Source of the DNA: Caldilineaceae bacterium
Lineage (GTDB): Bacteria > Chloroflexota > Anaerolineae > Caldilineales > Caldilineaceae
Length of the DNA: 64,000 bases
Assembly: GCA_022842065.1 (NCBI GenBank)
Contig: JALHQH010000038.1
Location: 1-64,000 of the forward strand
Direction: 5' to 3'
Part shown: positions 43,570 through 51,663 of the stretch, piece after piece
Numbering within the stretch: position 1 is the first letter of the stretch
Layout: each line of letters opens with the position of its first letter
Translations under genes and position numbers: made by a program
The notes under the pieces: generated by a model
What the model saw: the letters and a program-made list of their open reading frames with translations, nothing else
Told to the model about the DNA's origin: nothing
The model's database searches: none

Positions 43570-44325
43570 TTAACCAGTTGAGCCCTTCACACTCCAGACC
43601 GAGCCGGTTGTATAAGTGTTGCGTTCGGAACAGAGAAATTCAACCACCTCGGCCACCTCTTCGGGGTCTGAATACCGGCCCATGGGGTTGCCCGGATTGG
43701 CAAGAAATTCCGGCGTAAAGCGTGGCACGACCATATCGGTCAGCGCTCGGCCTGGTTCCACCCCATTGACAAAGACATTCTCTTTGGGATAGGCATTGCC
43801 CAGGGCAGCGACAAAAGCATAGACCGCCCCCTTGGAAACCCCATAGGGTACCTGGTTGGTTGCCCCGTGGCGCGCGCCTGATGTGATCGTGAGACAGCGG
43901 CCCCACCCGCGGGCGAGCATATAGGGAATCGCCGCCTGGTGGGCATGATAGACCCCATAGAGATTGATCTTCATCACCTTATCGAACTGGGTAACCGGCT
44001 GTTCCAGGAAGGGCTTTTCCCACCCCAGGATGCCGGCGCAGCAAACCAGAATGTCGAGCCTGCCAAAGTGGGCAACTGTCTGCTCGACCATCGTTTGCAC
44101 CGCGTGTTCATCAGTCACATCAGTACGGATGTAGAGTGCCTTTTGACCGAGTTGCTCGATTTCTTGTACAACCGCCTGGCCCTGCTCATCCAGCATGTCG
44201 GCGATTACAATATCGCGTCCTTCTTCGGCAATGCGCAAGGCACTAGCGCGCCCTAGGCCACGCGCTCCACCTGTGATAATCGCTACCCGGCGTTCTTTCG
44301 GGGCGGCAAAACGTAAATTAGCCAT
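43570..44325 (-). CDS. Short-chain dehydrogenase/reductase
   Basis: 251-aa classical SDR. The cofactor motif TGGARGLGRA (TGxxxGxG) is at about residues 19-28, NNAG is replaced by VCCAGILG, the catalytic Ser is in LTITSGARHG and Y-x-x-x-K is P-Y-G-V-S-K. Asp after the second strand (IADMLDEQG) suggests NAD(H) preference. The substrate is unknown; in this context a sugar or sugar acid is plausible. The start at 44325 (MANLRFAAP) follows AGAGGAAG; the ATG 5 codons upstream lies inside the ribosome-binding region. Confidence 0.9.
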   Translation of the reverse strand: MANLRFAAPKERRVAIITGGARGLGRASALRIAEEGRDIVIADMLDEQGQAVVQEIEQLGQKALYIRTDVTDEHAVQTMVEQTVAHFGRLDILVCCAGILGWEKPFLEQPVTQFDKVMKINLYGVYHAHQAAIPYMLARGWGRCLTITSGARHGATNQVPYGVSKGAVYAFVAALGNAYPKENVFVNGVEPGRALTDMVVPRFTPEFLANPGNPMGRYSDPEEVAEVVEFLCSERNTYTTGSVWSVKGSTG

Positions 44326-44436
44326 ACTTCCTCTTTCCAATGCTCAGTTCAATAATTAAGGTTAATGCCAATCGCGCTCTTTGTATAGCGACAAATGGCG
44401 GAGTTTATCTTAAATGATGCTGACAGCTTACGAATT

Positions 44437-45459
44437 TTAGGATACACGCTGATAATAGGTTGCGCGGCCTGTCCCTTTGCGCTCCAACAAGCCTAATTCG
44501 ATCAAGCGCCGAAAGTCGAGGCTACGGGTTGCCTTGGCGCGCTCGGTCAGCCGCGCATAATCTCGGTCTGTGATAAAGCCATGTTGATCAACATACGCCA
44601 AGATCAGCTGGTGATAGCTGGCGAGTCTGGTTTCTGGCCGCGCTGTTTGCTGTTGTAGCTGTTTTTCCAGATGGCGCAACTCGTCTAAAATCCCTTCGGC
44701 GAAATACTCTAGCCACGGCGTGAAGTCAACTGCTGGGGCCAGGGCATAATAATCGCCGTAGAGACCAACCATTTGAAAATAACGGCTGACATTCCGATTG
44801 TAGTAATTTTCAAAACTCAACAGGTGAAAGAGATTAATCCCTAAACCAGCAAGCAGCAGATTGGTTGCCAACCTTGCCGTGCGCCCATTGCCGTCGACAA
44901 AGGGATGGATGATCACAAACTGTTTGTGAAAGATCCCCGCCAGCAGCAGTGGATCTAACACCATACGTTGCGTTTCAACAAAAGTCACTAACTCGTCCAT
45001 TAGCTGAGGGACCGCTGCTTGATCTGGCGGCAAGTAGACAATCCCGCCGCTACGTGGCTCGTGGACAACAACCGGTTCCTGCCGCCAACGACCGGTTTGA
45101 TGTTTCGGCAGCAACCCTTGGACAACTCCTCTGTGAATTTCTAACAGCCGCGTCGTGGTCAAGGGTTGTCGTTGGTCCTGATAGAGTTCTTGCAAGACGC
45201 GATTGTAGTTGATCACTTCCCGCTCACTTTGCCGCAGGTGCGCCGGCTCGGTTTTTAGAATACGACGCACCTCAGTCAGTGGTAATGGATTGCCTTCGAT
45301 GCTGGTCGATGCGTAAGTCGATGTCGCCATCGCCTCGGAACGCAGCTCGGCAAAGCGTGGTTCGGGTACCTGCCGTTTGTTTAGTTCATGGACTAGAATC
45401 GTCACTTGTTTGATGGTGTCGAGCAACACGGGTGAAACGTGATAGATCGGTTGCAACAT
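44437..45459 (-). CDS. Fic-domain AMPylase-like protein with N-terminal inhibitory motif
   Basis: 340-aa class II Fic protein. The active-site loop HPFVDGNGRTAR (His185) is intact, and the inhibitory motif S-x-x-x-E-G-N is at residues 51-57 (STSIEGN), in the position that obstructs ATP binding. The flap strand is around GGIVYLPP. A C-terminal winged helix (about 270-340) ends DFRRLIELGLLERKGTGRAT. Such proteins transfer AMP from ATP to target proteins and are often autoregulated. An inverted repeat at 45463-45509 contains its ribosome-binding site. No neighbour suggests the target. Confidence 0.9.
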   Translation of the reverse strand: MLQPIYHVSPVLLDTIKQVTILVHELNKRQVPEPRFAELRSEAMATSTYASTSIEGNPLPLTEVRRILKTEPAHLRQSEREVINYNRVLQELYQDQRQPLTTTRLLEIHRGVVQGLLPKHQTGRWRQEPVVVHEPRSGGIVYLPPDQAAVPQLMDELVTFVETQRMVLDPLLLAGIFHKQFVIIHPFVDGNGRTARLATNLLLAGLGINLFHLLSFENYYNRNVSRYFQMVGLYGDYYALAPAVDFTPWLEYFAEGILDELRHLEKQLQQQTARPETRLASYHQLILAYVDQHGFITDRDYARLTERAKATRSLDFRRLIELGLLERKGTGRATYYQRVS

Positions 45460-45462
45460 AGG

Positions 45463-45509
45463 CTTCTCCTTTCGTCTAATTATAGACGAAAAATAGACGA
45501 AAGGAGAAG
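45463..45509 (-). promoter_or_regulatory. Inverted repeat containing the fic ribosome-binding site
   Basis: CTTCTCCTTTCGTCTA (45463-45478) is perfectly inverted at 45494-45509, with a further TTCGTCTA copy in the 15-bp spacer. The arm nearest the gene carries the AGGAG ribosome-binding site 6 bases before the fic ATG. RNA folding would sequester it; as DNA, it could bind the Fic winged helix. Confidence 0.75.
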
Positions 45510-45524
45510 TACGCGATAACGAAA

Positions 45525-46403
45525 TTAGACTTCCTCGTCCGCGCCCAAAACGCGGATCCCTAACTCCTTGGCCGTTTCATGAAAGAAGCGGCTGACTTCG
45601 GGCAACTCTTCAGTCTTGTTGCCTTCGGCAATGACAGGAAAGTCAGAATTAAGCGCTTCCATGCGGCGGAAGAGGGTCTTGAAGTCCAACAGCCCTTTGC
45701 CGGGGCAGCCATCTTGGAGGTGGAGGGCCAGTCTGTTCTCGATCCAAATATCCTTGGCATGACAACTCACCATATGTTTGCCCACCACATCAAAGTGATG
45801 GTTGAGCGCACGCCCGGTGTCATAGATATCGTCCAGGGTAATCCAGTTGGCCGAATCATAGTCACAGCGCACCCACGGCGAATTGACCGCATCCAACACC
45901 TCACGCGCAATCTCCGGCGTCTTCAGCGTCACCAGTTGATGACACTCCAGGCTGAGGAAAACCCCAGCCTCTTCCGCGGCACCTTGGCACTCTTTCAGCG
46001 TTTTGATCAACTGCACCTTGGCCTGTTCGGTATAGTTATAGGGATGGGGAAACCAGGGGCCATCGGGGTTCATGGAACCAGGCCCAGTGTCGATGCCACG
46101 CACCCCCATCCAACCGGCTAGCCGTAATGCCGCTTGGATCGTGCGCACCGATTCTTTGCGGACATTCTCATCGGGGGTCACCATGTTCTGCCAATAGCCG
46201 GTCGCCTGGTAGAAACGCAGCCCCTCGCCGGCCAGCAGATCGCGTACCCGTTGCGCCTTGTGGCGCGGGGTCGTATGCGGGTCATTGGCGCGAAAGCGGG
46301 TGAAGATGCCGCTGAAGCCCACTTCACGGACCCGGCGACACATCTCCGGGGTCAGCTCATCCATATCCGCGGGGAGAAAACAGCCACTCATGCCAAAACG
46401 CAT
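45525..46403 (-). CDS. Sugar phosphate isomerase/epimerase family TIM barrel
   Basis: 292-aa AP_endonuc_2 fold enzyme. Metal residues are in FLSLECHQL (Glu), VRCDYDSANW (Asp, Asn) , MVSCHAKDIW (His) and FPVIAEGNK (Glu), in the usual order. It opens with a G-M-S-G-C-F first strand. Members isomerise or epimerise sugars, sugar phosphates or inositol intermediates. It is followed on the same strand by the fic gene after a tight spacer but functional linkage is doubtful. The upstream neighbour is the MFS transporter, which could import its substrate. AAAGGT precedes the ATG. Confidence 0.85.
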   Translation of the reverse strand: MRFGMSGCFLPADMDELTPEMCRRVREVGFSGIFTRFRANDPHTTPRHKAQRVRDLLAGEGLRFYQATGYWQNMVTPDENVRKESVRTIQAALRLAGWMGVRGIDTGPGSMNPDGPWFPHPYNYTEQAKVQLIKTLKECQGAAEEAGVFLSLECHQLVTLKTPEIAREVLDAVNSPWVRCDYDSANWITLDDIYDTGRALNHHFDVVGKHMVSCHAKDIWIENRLALHLQDGCPGKGLLDFKTLFRRMEALNSDFPVIAEGNKTEELPEVSRFFHETAKELGIRVLGADEEV

Positions 46404-46450
46404 TGGATTTTTACCTTTCGATTCTTGGTTGGTTAGTTGGTTAGTTGTTG

Positions 46451-46566
46451 GTAACGACTAACCCCTCCCGCGCCTAGCAGGCAACCGCTCCCCAGCTTGG
46501 GGAGGGAACCGTGTCGGCTCCTCCTCTAAACTGGGGGAGGCTGGGAGGGGGTGGCTTGGTAGTTAC
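46451..46566. repeat. Dispersed CCCTCCCC palindromic element, copy 1
   Basis: Begins GTAACGACTAACCCCTCCC and ends GGGTGGCTTGGTAGTTAC, with CCGCTCCCCAGCTTGGGGAG in the middle. The ends pair, as do two inner GC-rich stems. It shares its core and boundary words with elements at 53650 and 63562. TTAGTTGG word repeats lie just before it. Confidence 0.8.
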
Positions 46567-46590
46567 GCTAGTTGATTAGTTGATTTAACC

Positions 46591-46650
46591 GCTCGCGAGG
46601 GATTGCCAAATCCCGAGGCCAACGCCGGGATTTGACAATCCCTCGCGAGC
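46591..46650. terminator. 24-bp hairpin downstream of the MFS gene
   Basis: GCTCGCGAGGGATTGCCAAA... (46591-46614) pairs with 46627-46650 at 23 of 24 positions. It lies 25 bp beyond the MFS stop and may terminate that transcript. Confidence 0.65.
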
Positions 46651-46675
46651 AAAAGGGCATTGGTCTTCACGTACT

Positions 46676-47956
46676 TCACATTTTGGGTAAACGAAAACGG
46701 ATCGGCCAGCGATAGCGTAACTCGGACGGTGGGTGGTCGGGCATGGGCGCGCTGATGCGCCCAAACATGAACCACGCCACTGCCATCATCACGATGCTGA
46801 TCACAAAGATGCCCCGATCCGGCATGCCAAAGCGCAGTAGACTCACACTGATCAGCGGCGTAAGCATGCCGCGCAGGCCAACGACCGTGCCCTGCACTGC
46901 CGCATACTCAGTGACCCGATCGGCGGGGGCCAACTGCATGCCGGCCGTGATCATCCCCATATCCCACCCGGCGCTGATAATGCCGGCGACGGCAAAGGCG
47001 GGAATCAACATCCACGGGGTTGTGGCCCAAATATAGACAAAGGGCATCAACATCGCAATCGCACAATTGAGCCGCAGCACCCAGACGCCGCCATGTCGGT
47101 CAACCATGCGCCCCCAAAAGAGATAGCTAAAAAACCAGAAGATCGACTGGACCAGCCCCAGCCAACCCAGCATGGAGTAGGAAAGATGCAACCGGTCCAC
47201 CTGGACCAGCGGGTAGATCGTCCATGACATCAGCGAGCCCGCGCCATAAAGGCCAAAGGTCGTCAGGTAATACGAAAAGCGCTGGTCGGTGCGCAGGATC
47301 GCCCAAAGTTCACTAAATGTCTTCGTTTCGCGCGCGGCCAGTGGCCCCTCATTCACCTCCAGCCGCAGAAAGAGCAGCACCGATAGAATGCCAACAATGC
47401 TGCCAATCGGAAAGAGCACGCGATAGCCCCAATGGTCAAGCGCCCACCCCGCCAGTGGCGTGATAATCACGACGACGGCGATGCGCGCCATCCGCACGGT
47501 TGACATGACTTTGCCGCGCAACCCGTCAGGATAGATCTTTTGTAAGATGCGCGTATAACCAGGGTTGGGGAAAGCCTCTAACAGCCAAAAGCCTGCTCCC
47601 AAGACCAACATCCATACAGGGTTGACGATAAACGCAAAGAAAAGAATCAACGAACGTGAGATCAGCCAGCAGACGACGATAATGTTCATCGTACGCCGTC
47701 GCCGCATTAGGACGATGCTAAAGGCGGTCAACACCGAGCCGATAAATTGCTGCGCGGTATAAAGTGCCACCATTTCGGCGGTGGCCCCGCTCCGCCGCAA
47801 CAACACCGGAATAAAGGGTAACGTGGTCGCGTAGAAGACCCCGTAGGCAATCGCCACCCAAACTTCGGTCAGCATATTTTTGCGCACCTGCGCCGGCAAT
47901 TGCCCGGCCAGCAGGGTTTCCACTTGTGCGCCGAGGGCGCGCAACGATAGCTTCAT
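46676..47956 (-). CDS. Major facilitator superfamily transporter
   Basis: 426-aa polytopic protein with about 12 membrane segments. MFS markers are in the loop between segments 2 and 3 (VLMRRRRTMN), and in the mid-protein loop RLEVNEGPLAARETKTFSEL dividing the two six-helix halves. FWGRMVDRHGGVWVL is the repeated loop in the second half. The transported molecule is unknown; neighbouring TIM-barrel isomerase and rhamnonate dehydratase-like genes suggest a sugar or sugar acid. The ribosome-binding site is weak. Confidence 0.88.
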   Translation of the reverse strand: MKLSLRALGAQVETLLAGQLPAQVRKNMLTEVWVAIAYGVFYATTLPFIPVLLRRSGATAEMVALYTAQQFIGSVLTAFSIVLMRRRRTMNIIVVCWLISRSLILFFAFIVNPVWMLVLGAGFWLLEAFPNPGYTRILQKIYPDGLRGKVMSTVRMARIAVVVIITPLAGWALDHWGYRVLFPIGSIVGILSVLLFLRLEVNEGPLAARETKTFSELWAILRTDQRFSYYLTTFGLYGAGSLMSWTIYPLVQVDRLHLSYSMLGWLGLVQSIFWFFSYLFWGRMVDRHGGVWVLRLNCAIAMLMPFVYIWATTPWMLIPAFAVAGIISAGWDMGMITAGMQLAPADRVTEYAAVQGTVVGLRGMLTPLISVSLLRFGMPDRGIFVISIVMMAVAWFMFGRISAPMPDHPPSELRYRWPIRFRLPKM

Positions 47957-47970
47957 TGCTATAACTTTCT

Positions 47971-48056
47971 GATGCGTGATGCGTAAAACGTGAAACGTAA
48001 TTCGTAAATTGCCGTCACGGACGCATCACGTTTCACGTTTTACGTATCACGTTTTA
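47971..48056. repeat. Mirror-image heptad array
   Basis: Five heptads on the left (GATGCGT, GATGCGT, AAAACGT, GAAACGT, AATTCGT; 47971-48005) face five on the right (ACGCATC, ACGTTTC, ACGTTTT, ACGTATC, ACGTTTT; 48021-48055). It fills the spacer between the decarboxylase stop and the MFS start. Confidence 0.9.
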
Positions 48057-49400
48057 CTATTCAGCCGCCAGGCGTAAAATCGCCGCCAGGCTGCGTTCGA
48101 CATCGGCTTCGGTGGTGGCCCAGGAGGAGACGCTGATGCGCATCGCTGCGCGCCCGTGCCAGACGGTGCCGCCACACCAGCAGGTGCCATCCTGTTGTAC
48201 GGCATGGATGACGCGCCGTGTTTTCTCATCATCACCAAAGTTGACCATCACCTGGTTGATTACCACATCGTTAAGGATCTCGTAGCCGGCGGCTGCCAGT
48301 CCTTCGGCAAAACGGGTGGCGTGGCGACACGTGCGCTCGATCAGATCGGCCACCCCGCTACGCCCCAGCGAACGCAGCGCGGCCCAGACCTCTACCCCGC
48401 GCCCGCGGCGTGACATCTCTGGCGTGTAATGGAATGGTTCACGTGCCTCTCCCTGGGCGAGGTACGCGGCCGCCGTGGACATGGCATTGCGCAGCGCATG
48501 CCCATCGCGACAGAAGGCAAAGCCGCCATCATAAGGGGTGTTGAGCCACTTGTGCGCATCGGTCGCCCACGAGTCGGCATCACCCAGGCCGGCGGTGAGG
48601 TGGGCACGCGCCGGGGCGACGGCCGCCCACATGCCAAAGGCCCCATCGACATGGTGCCACGCGCCCTGTTGGCGGGCAAGGGCCGAGAGTTGATCAAGCG
48701 GATCGATTGCCCCACTGTTGACGTTGCCGGCCTGCGAGATCAGAATCGTCTGTGCATCCAGCGGTGGCAGCGCGTCAGGGCGCATCCGCCCTTGGTCATC
48801 CACCGCCACCCGCACGACCCGTTCGCGCCCCAGCCCTAGTAGGGTCAACGCTTTGAGCACACTGACATGCACCTCGTCGCCAACCACCACCGTCAATTCC
48901 GGTGCGTTAAAGAGCCCACGTGCCTCCACATCCCAGCCCTGACGCATAAGCAGCGCATGGCGCGCCGCGGCCAATGCCGTAAAATTCGCCATTGTCGCCC
49001 CGGTGACAATGCCACCCGCGGTGCCTGCCGGCAGGCCAAAGAGATCAACCAGCCAGCCCAACGCCACCTCTTCCAGCTTGGCATTCGTCGGCGACATAAT
49101 CGAGAGGCCGCCGTTGTTGTCCCACGCCGTGGCCAGCCAACTCGCGGCCAACGCCGCGGGCAACGTCCCGCCGGTGACAAAACCAAAGTAGCGCCCCCCC
49201 GCATTCGCCGTCACTGCCGGTGAACCGACCTCATCCAACAAGGCCAACACCTGCGCCGGGTCAGTCGGTTGGGCCGGCAACGCCTCATCAAAGCGCGCCA
49301 ATCCTGCCAACGCCGCCCTGGTTGCCACCACCGGTCGCTCCTCCAGCCCCGCCAAATAACTGCCTGCCCGTCCTGCTACATCGTGCAATAATGTTTCCAT
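48057..49400 (-). CDS. PLP-dependent group II decarboxylase
   Basis: 447-aa fold-type I PLP enzyme of the aromatic-amino-acid/glutamate decarboxylase group. The PLP Lys is Lys284 in DAHKWLNTPYDGG, Asp252 in HVDGAFG contacts the pyridine nitrogen and His178 in DEVHVS stacks on the ring. GRYFGFVTGG is the family N-terminal block. The amino acid substrate cannot be told from sequence; it could also act as an aldolase/transaminase-like relative. AAAGGG precedes the ATG. It is flanked on both sides by heptad arrays. Confidence 0.88.
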   Translation of the reverse strand: METLLHDVAGRAGSYLAGLEERPVVATRAALAGLARFDEALPAQPTDPAQVLALLDEVGSPAVTANAGGRYFGFVTGGTLPAALAASWLATAWDNNGGLSIMSPTNAKLEEVALGWLVDLFGLPAGTAGGIVTGATMANFTALAAARHALLMRQGWDVEARGLFNAPELTVVVGDEVHVSVLKALTLLGLGRERVVRVAVDDQGRMRPDALPPLDAQTILISQAGNVNSGAIDPLDQLSALARQQGAWHHVDGAFGMWAAVAPARAHLTAGLGDADSWATDAHKWLNTPYDGGFAFCRDGHALRNAMSTAAAYLAQGEAREPFHYTPEMSRRGRGVEVWAALRSLGRSGVADLIERTCRHATRFAEGLAAAGYEILNDVVINQVMVNFGDDEKTRRVIHAVQQDGTCWCGGTVWHGRAAMRISVSSWATTEADVERSLAAILRLAAE

Positions 49401-49420
49401 AAACCCTTTCGTTTTCTTGT

Positions 49421-49546
49421 GATGCGTGATGCGTAAAACGTAAAACGTGATGCGTGATTTGTGATTCGTACTGCGTGATGCGTACTGCGTAATTCGTAAT
49501 TCGTAAAATATACTTCCTGTCTCGTGTCTCGTGTCTCGTCTCTACA
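49421..49546. repeat. Twelve-unit NNNNCGT heptad array plus CGTGTCT repeats
   Basis: From 49421 to 49504 the sequence is twelve uninterrupted 7-mers of form NNNNCGT (one reads TGT). The variable tetramers are GATG, AAAA, GATT, ACTG and AATT. A second 7-bp series, GTCTCGT, follows at about 49518-49540. Unlike the other arrays there is no matching right arm. Confidence 0.93.
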
Positions 49547-50690
49547 CCCGCGCCCGTTCCTCCAGCCAATCCATGGTAATCTCCAGCCCGAAGCCCGGCG
49601 CGTCGGATGGGACGAGATAGCCATCTTTGATCACCGCGGTGCCGGGCAGACGGGTCATCTCGGCGAGGGGCACGCCGGGCGCGGAGACTCCTTCCGACCG
49701 TTCACCCCAGGTGATGGCGGGCAGGGCATAGGCGAGATGTTGGCCATAGGGATAGTTCATCCCGGCATGGGTGATCACCGCAATGCCTGCGGCCTCGGCC
49801 AGGTGACAGATCTTGACGACCCCCGTGATGCCACCGCCCCAGAGCACATCGGGCTGGAAGATATCGACCAGTCGGCGGCTGGCCGCGGTGGCAAAGGTGT
49901 TGGGCAGATACCAATGTTCGCCGCTGGCCAGCGTTTGCCAGGGCAGGCGTTGGCGGATGGCACCGTAGGCATCAAGGGCATCGGGCATCACATAATCTTC
50001 GATCCACTTCAACTTGTATGGGCGTAGGGTTTCGGCCAGCCGCACGGTATATTCTTCATCCATGGCGAGCCAACAATCGAGCATTAACTCAACCCGATCA
50101 CCGACCGCGGCCCGCGTTTCGGCCACCAACTCCTCATTTTTATACAGGCCGTCCAGCCCATCTTCCAGCCCATAGGGGGTGAAGATTTTGGTTGCCTTAA
50201 AACCCTGTTCTACATACCAGGCGTTGTCAAAACCGGTGGCATAACAGAAGATCTTCTCCTTTTGGGGACCACCCAACAACTCGTAGACGGGGCGCTGTAA
50301 CACCTTACCCTTGAGATCCCAGATCGCACAGTCGAGCGCGCTGATCGCATAGCTGGCCAGACCGCCACCATAGGGCGCGCTCATTCGTACCAGCATATCC
50401 CAGAGCTTTTCCGTCGCCATACAATTCTCGCCGATCAGCGCCGGCCCCAGTTGGTCGTTGATAATGCGCACCACCGGGCCGCCATGTACCGTAAGGCCAA
50501 AGCCCCATGTGCCATCTTCCCCGGTGACGACGACCGCGGCGCGTTTCCAATCCGGGTGGCCATGTTTGCCTGCATAACGCGAGACTGGGCGGTCCATCTT
50601 GATCGTGTCGGCGCGGCTGGGGGCGCGCGCTTTGGTCAGCGGGGCAGGGGTGACATCAATTTCGACGGCGCGTACAGCGGTAATCTTCAT
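49542..50690 (-). CDS. Enolase-superfamily dehydratase, probable L-rhamnonate dehydratase
   Basis: 382-aa enolase-superfamily enzyme that probably dehydrates L-rhamnonate to 2-keto-3-deoxy-L-rhamnonate. Features shared with RhmD: the late KATKIFTPYGLEDG region, metal Asp in LMLDCWLAMDEEY, Glu in KWIEDYVMP, Glu in ASGEHWY, and the catalytic His in THAGMNYPYG. The assignment rests on these stretches and on rhaB and rhaI nearby; related substrates (other 6-deoxy or acid sugars) are possible. AAAGG precedes the ATG. It is divergent from the flavin reductase gene. Confidence 0.8.
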   Translation of the reverse strand: MKITAVRAVEIDVTPAPLTKARAPSRADTIKMDRPVSRYAGKHGHPDWKRAAVVVTGEDGTWGFGLTVHGGPVVRIINDQLGPALIGENCMATEKLWDMLVRMSAPYGGGLASYAISALDCAIWDLKGKVLQRPVYELLGGPQKEKIFCYATGFDNAWYVEQGFKATKIFTPYGLEDGLDGLYKNEELVAETRAAVGDRVELMLDCWLAMDEEYTVRLAETLRPYKLKWIEDYVMPDALDAYGAIRQRLPWQTLASGEHWYLPNTFATAASRRLVDIFQPDVLWGGGITGVVKICHLAEAAGIAVITHAGMNYPYGQHLAYALPAITWGERSEGVSAPGVPLAEMTRLPGTAVIKDGYLVPSDAPGFGLEITMDWLEERARV

Positions 50691-50853
50691 CGGGTTGCCT
50701 TTCTGGTCGCGATCTTTGCGCGTTGCCTTCTCAATTCGTTGTCGCTTTGTTTGGAACTCGCTTTTGTAGTACCATTGGGTTCCCGATATTATACAGCGCT
50801 AGCCAAAAATCAACGAGTAACAAAAAAATTACTTTCAGACGGGTACGCTTGCC

Positions 50854-51474
50854 ATGAATCTTGAATTACATGCCATTCCCGAACGTGACCGCTATAAGCT
50901 GATGATCGGTGCCGTGGTGCCACGCCCGATTGCCTGGGTCAGCACGATGGACGCCGATGGCAATCTCAACGTCGCGCCTTTCTCGTTTTTTAACGCGGTT
51001 TGCAGCGACCCGATGACCCTGATGTTTTCAGTCAGTAATACCGATAAACCCGCTGGCAAAGACACGGTGCGCAACATTATGGCCATGGGCGAATTTGTGA
51101 TTAACTTTACCAACGAAGCCACCGCCGCCGCAATGAATTTGACCGCCACGCCGCTGCCCCCTGGCCAATCTGAATTTGAATGGGCCGGTTTGACGGCGAC
51201 ACCGAGCAAAACGATCCGCGTACCGCGTGTTACCGAAGCGCCGATTGCGTTTGAATGTCGGTTGCAACAACTGCTCAAGATCGGCCATGGCCCTGGTGGT
51301 GCATCGGTGGTCTTCGCCGAAGTCAAAGGGGTCTATGTGCGCGATGACCTTTATCACGAGGGGCGCATCTTGCTCGAACCTTACCAACCGATTGGCCGCT
51401 TGGGTGGCGATAGTTATAACCGTGTCAATGATACCTTTGAGATGGCACGGGTGCCGGCCCCTGGCGGTGAATGA
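50854..51474 (+). CDS. Flavin reductase-like FMN-binding split-barrel protein
   Basis: 206-aa split beta-barrel protein of the DIM6/NTAB flavin reductase family. Family signs: GAVVPRPIAWVSTMDADGNL near the start, NVAPFSFFNAVCSDPMTLMF (FMN contacts), and KDTVRNIMAMGEFVINF. It probably binds FMN and transfers electrons from NAD(P)H to a partner oxygenase or scavenges flavin; no partner is adjacent. It is followed by a MITE-like element and rhaB on the same strand. The ribosome-binding site is weak. Confidence 0.88.
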   Translation: MNLELHAIPERDRYKLMIGAVVPRPIAWVSTMDADGNLNVAPFSFFNAVCSDPMTLMFSVSNTDKPAGKDTVRNIMAMGEFVINFTNEATAAAMNLTATPLPPGQSEFEWAGLTATPSKTIRVPRVTEAPIAFECRLQQLLKIGHGPGGASVVFAEVKGVYVRDDLYHEGRILLEPYQPIGRLGGDSYNRVNDTFEMARVPAPGGE

Positions 51475-51542
51475 GCGGCGGTGAATGAATTCACCGCCTG
51501 ATATGCAAAACCCGTTAAAACGGGTTAATGGGCCCACCTGCG

Positions 51543-51630
51543 TAATACGACAACGTTAAATTATGTGTCTAGCTGGTCACGGACCAGCTAGGCACAGAGC
51601 GAACAACGCCAATTTAACATTGTTGTATTA
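51543..51630. repeat. 88-bp MITE-like inverted-repeat element
   Basis: Terminal arms TAATACGACAACGTTAAATT (51543-51562) and 51611-51630 match at 18 of 20 positions. An inner hairpin, GTCTAGCTGGT...ACCAGCTAGGC, fills the middle. It is immediately upstream of rhaB, where it could carry promoter or operator sequence. Confidence 0.7.
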
Positions 51631-51663
51631 GTTACACCCCACAACCTGGAGAGTCAAGCGACG

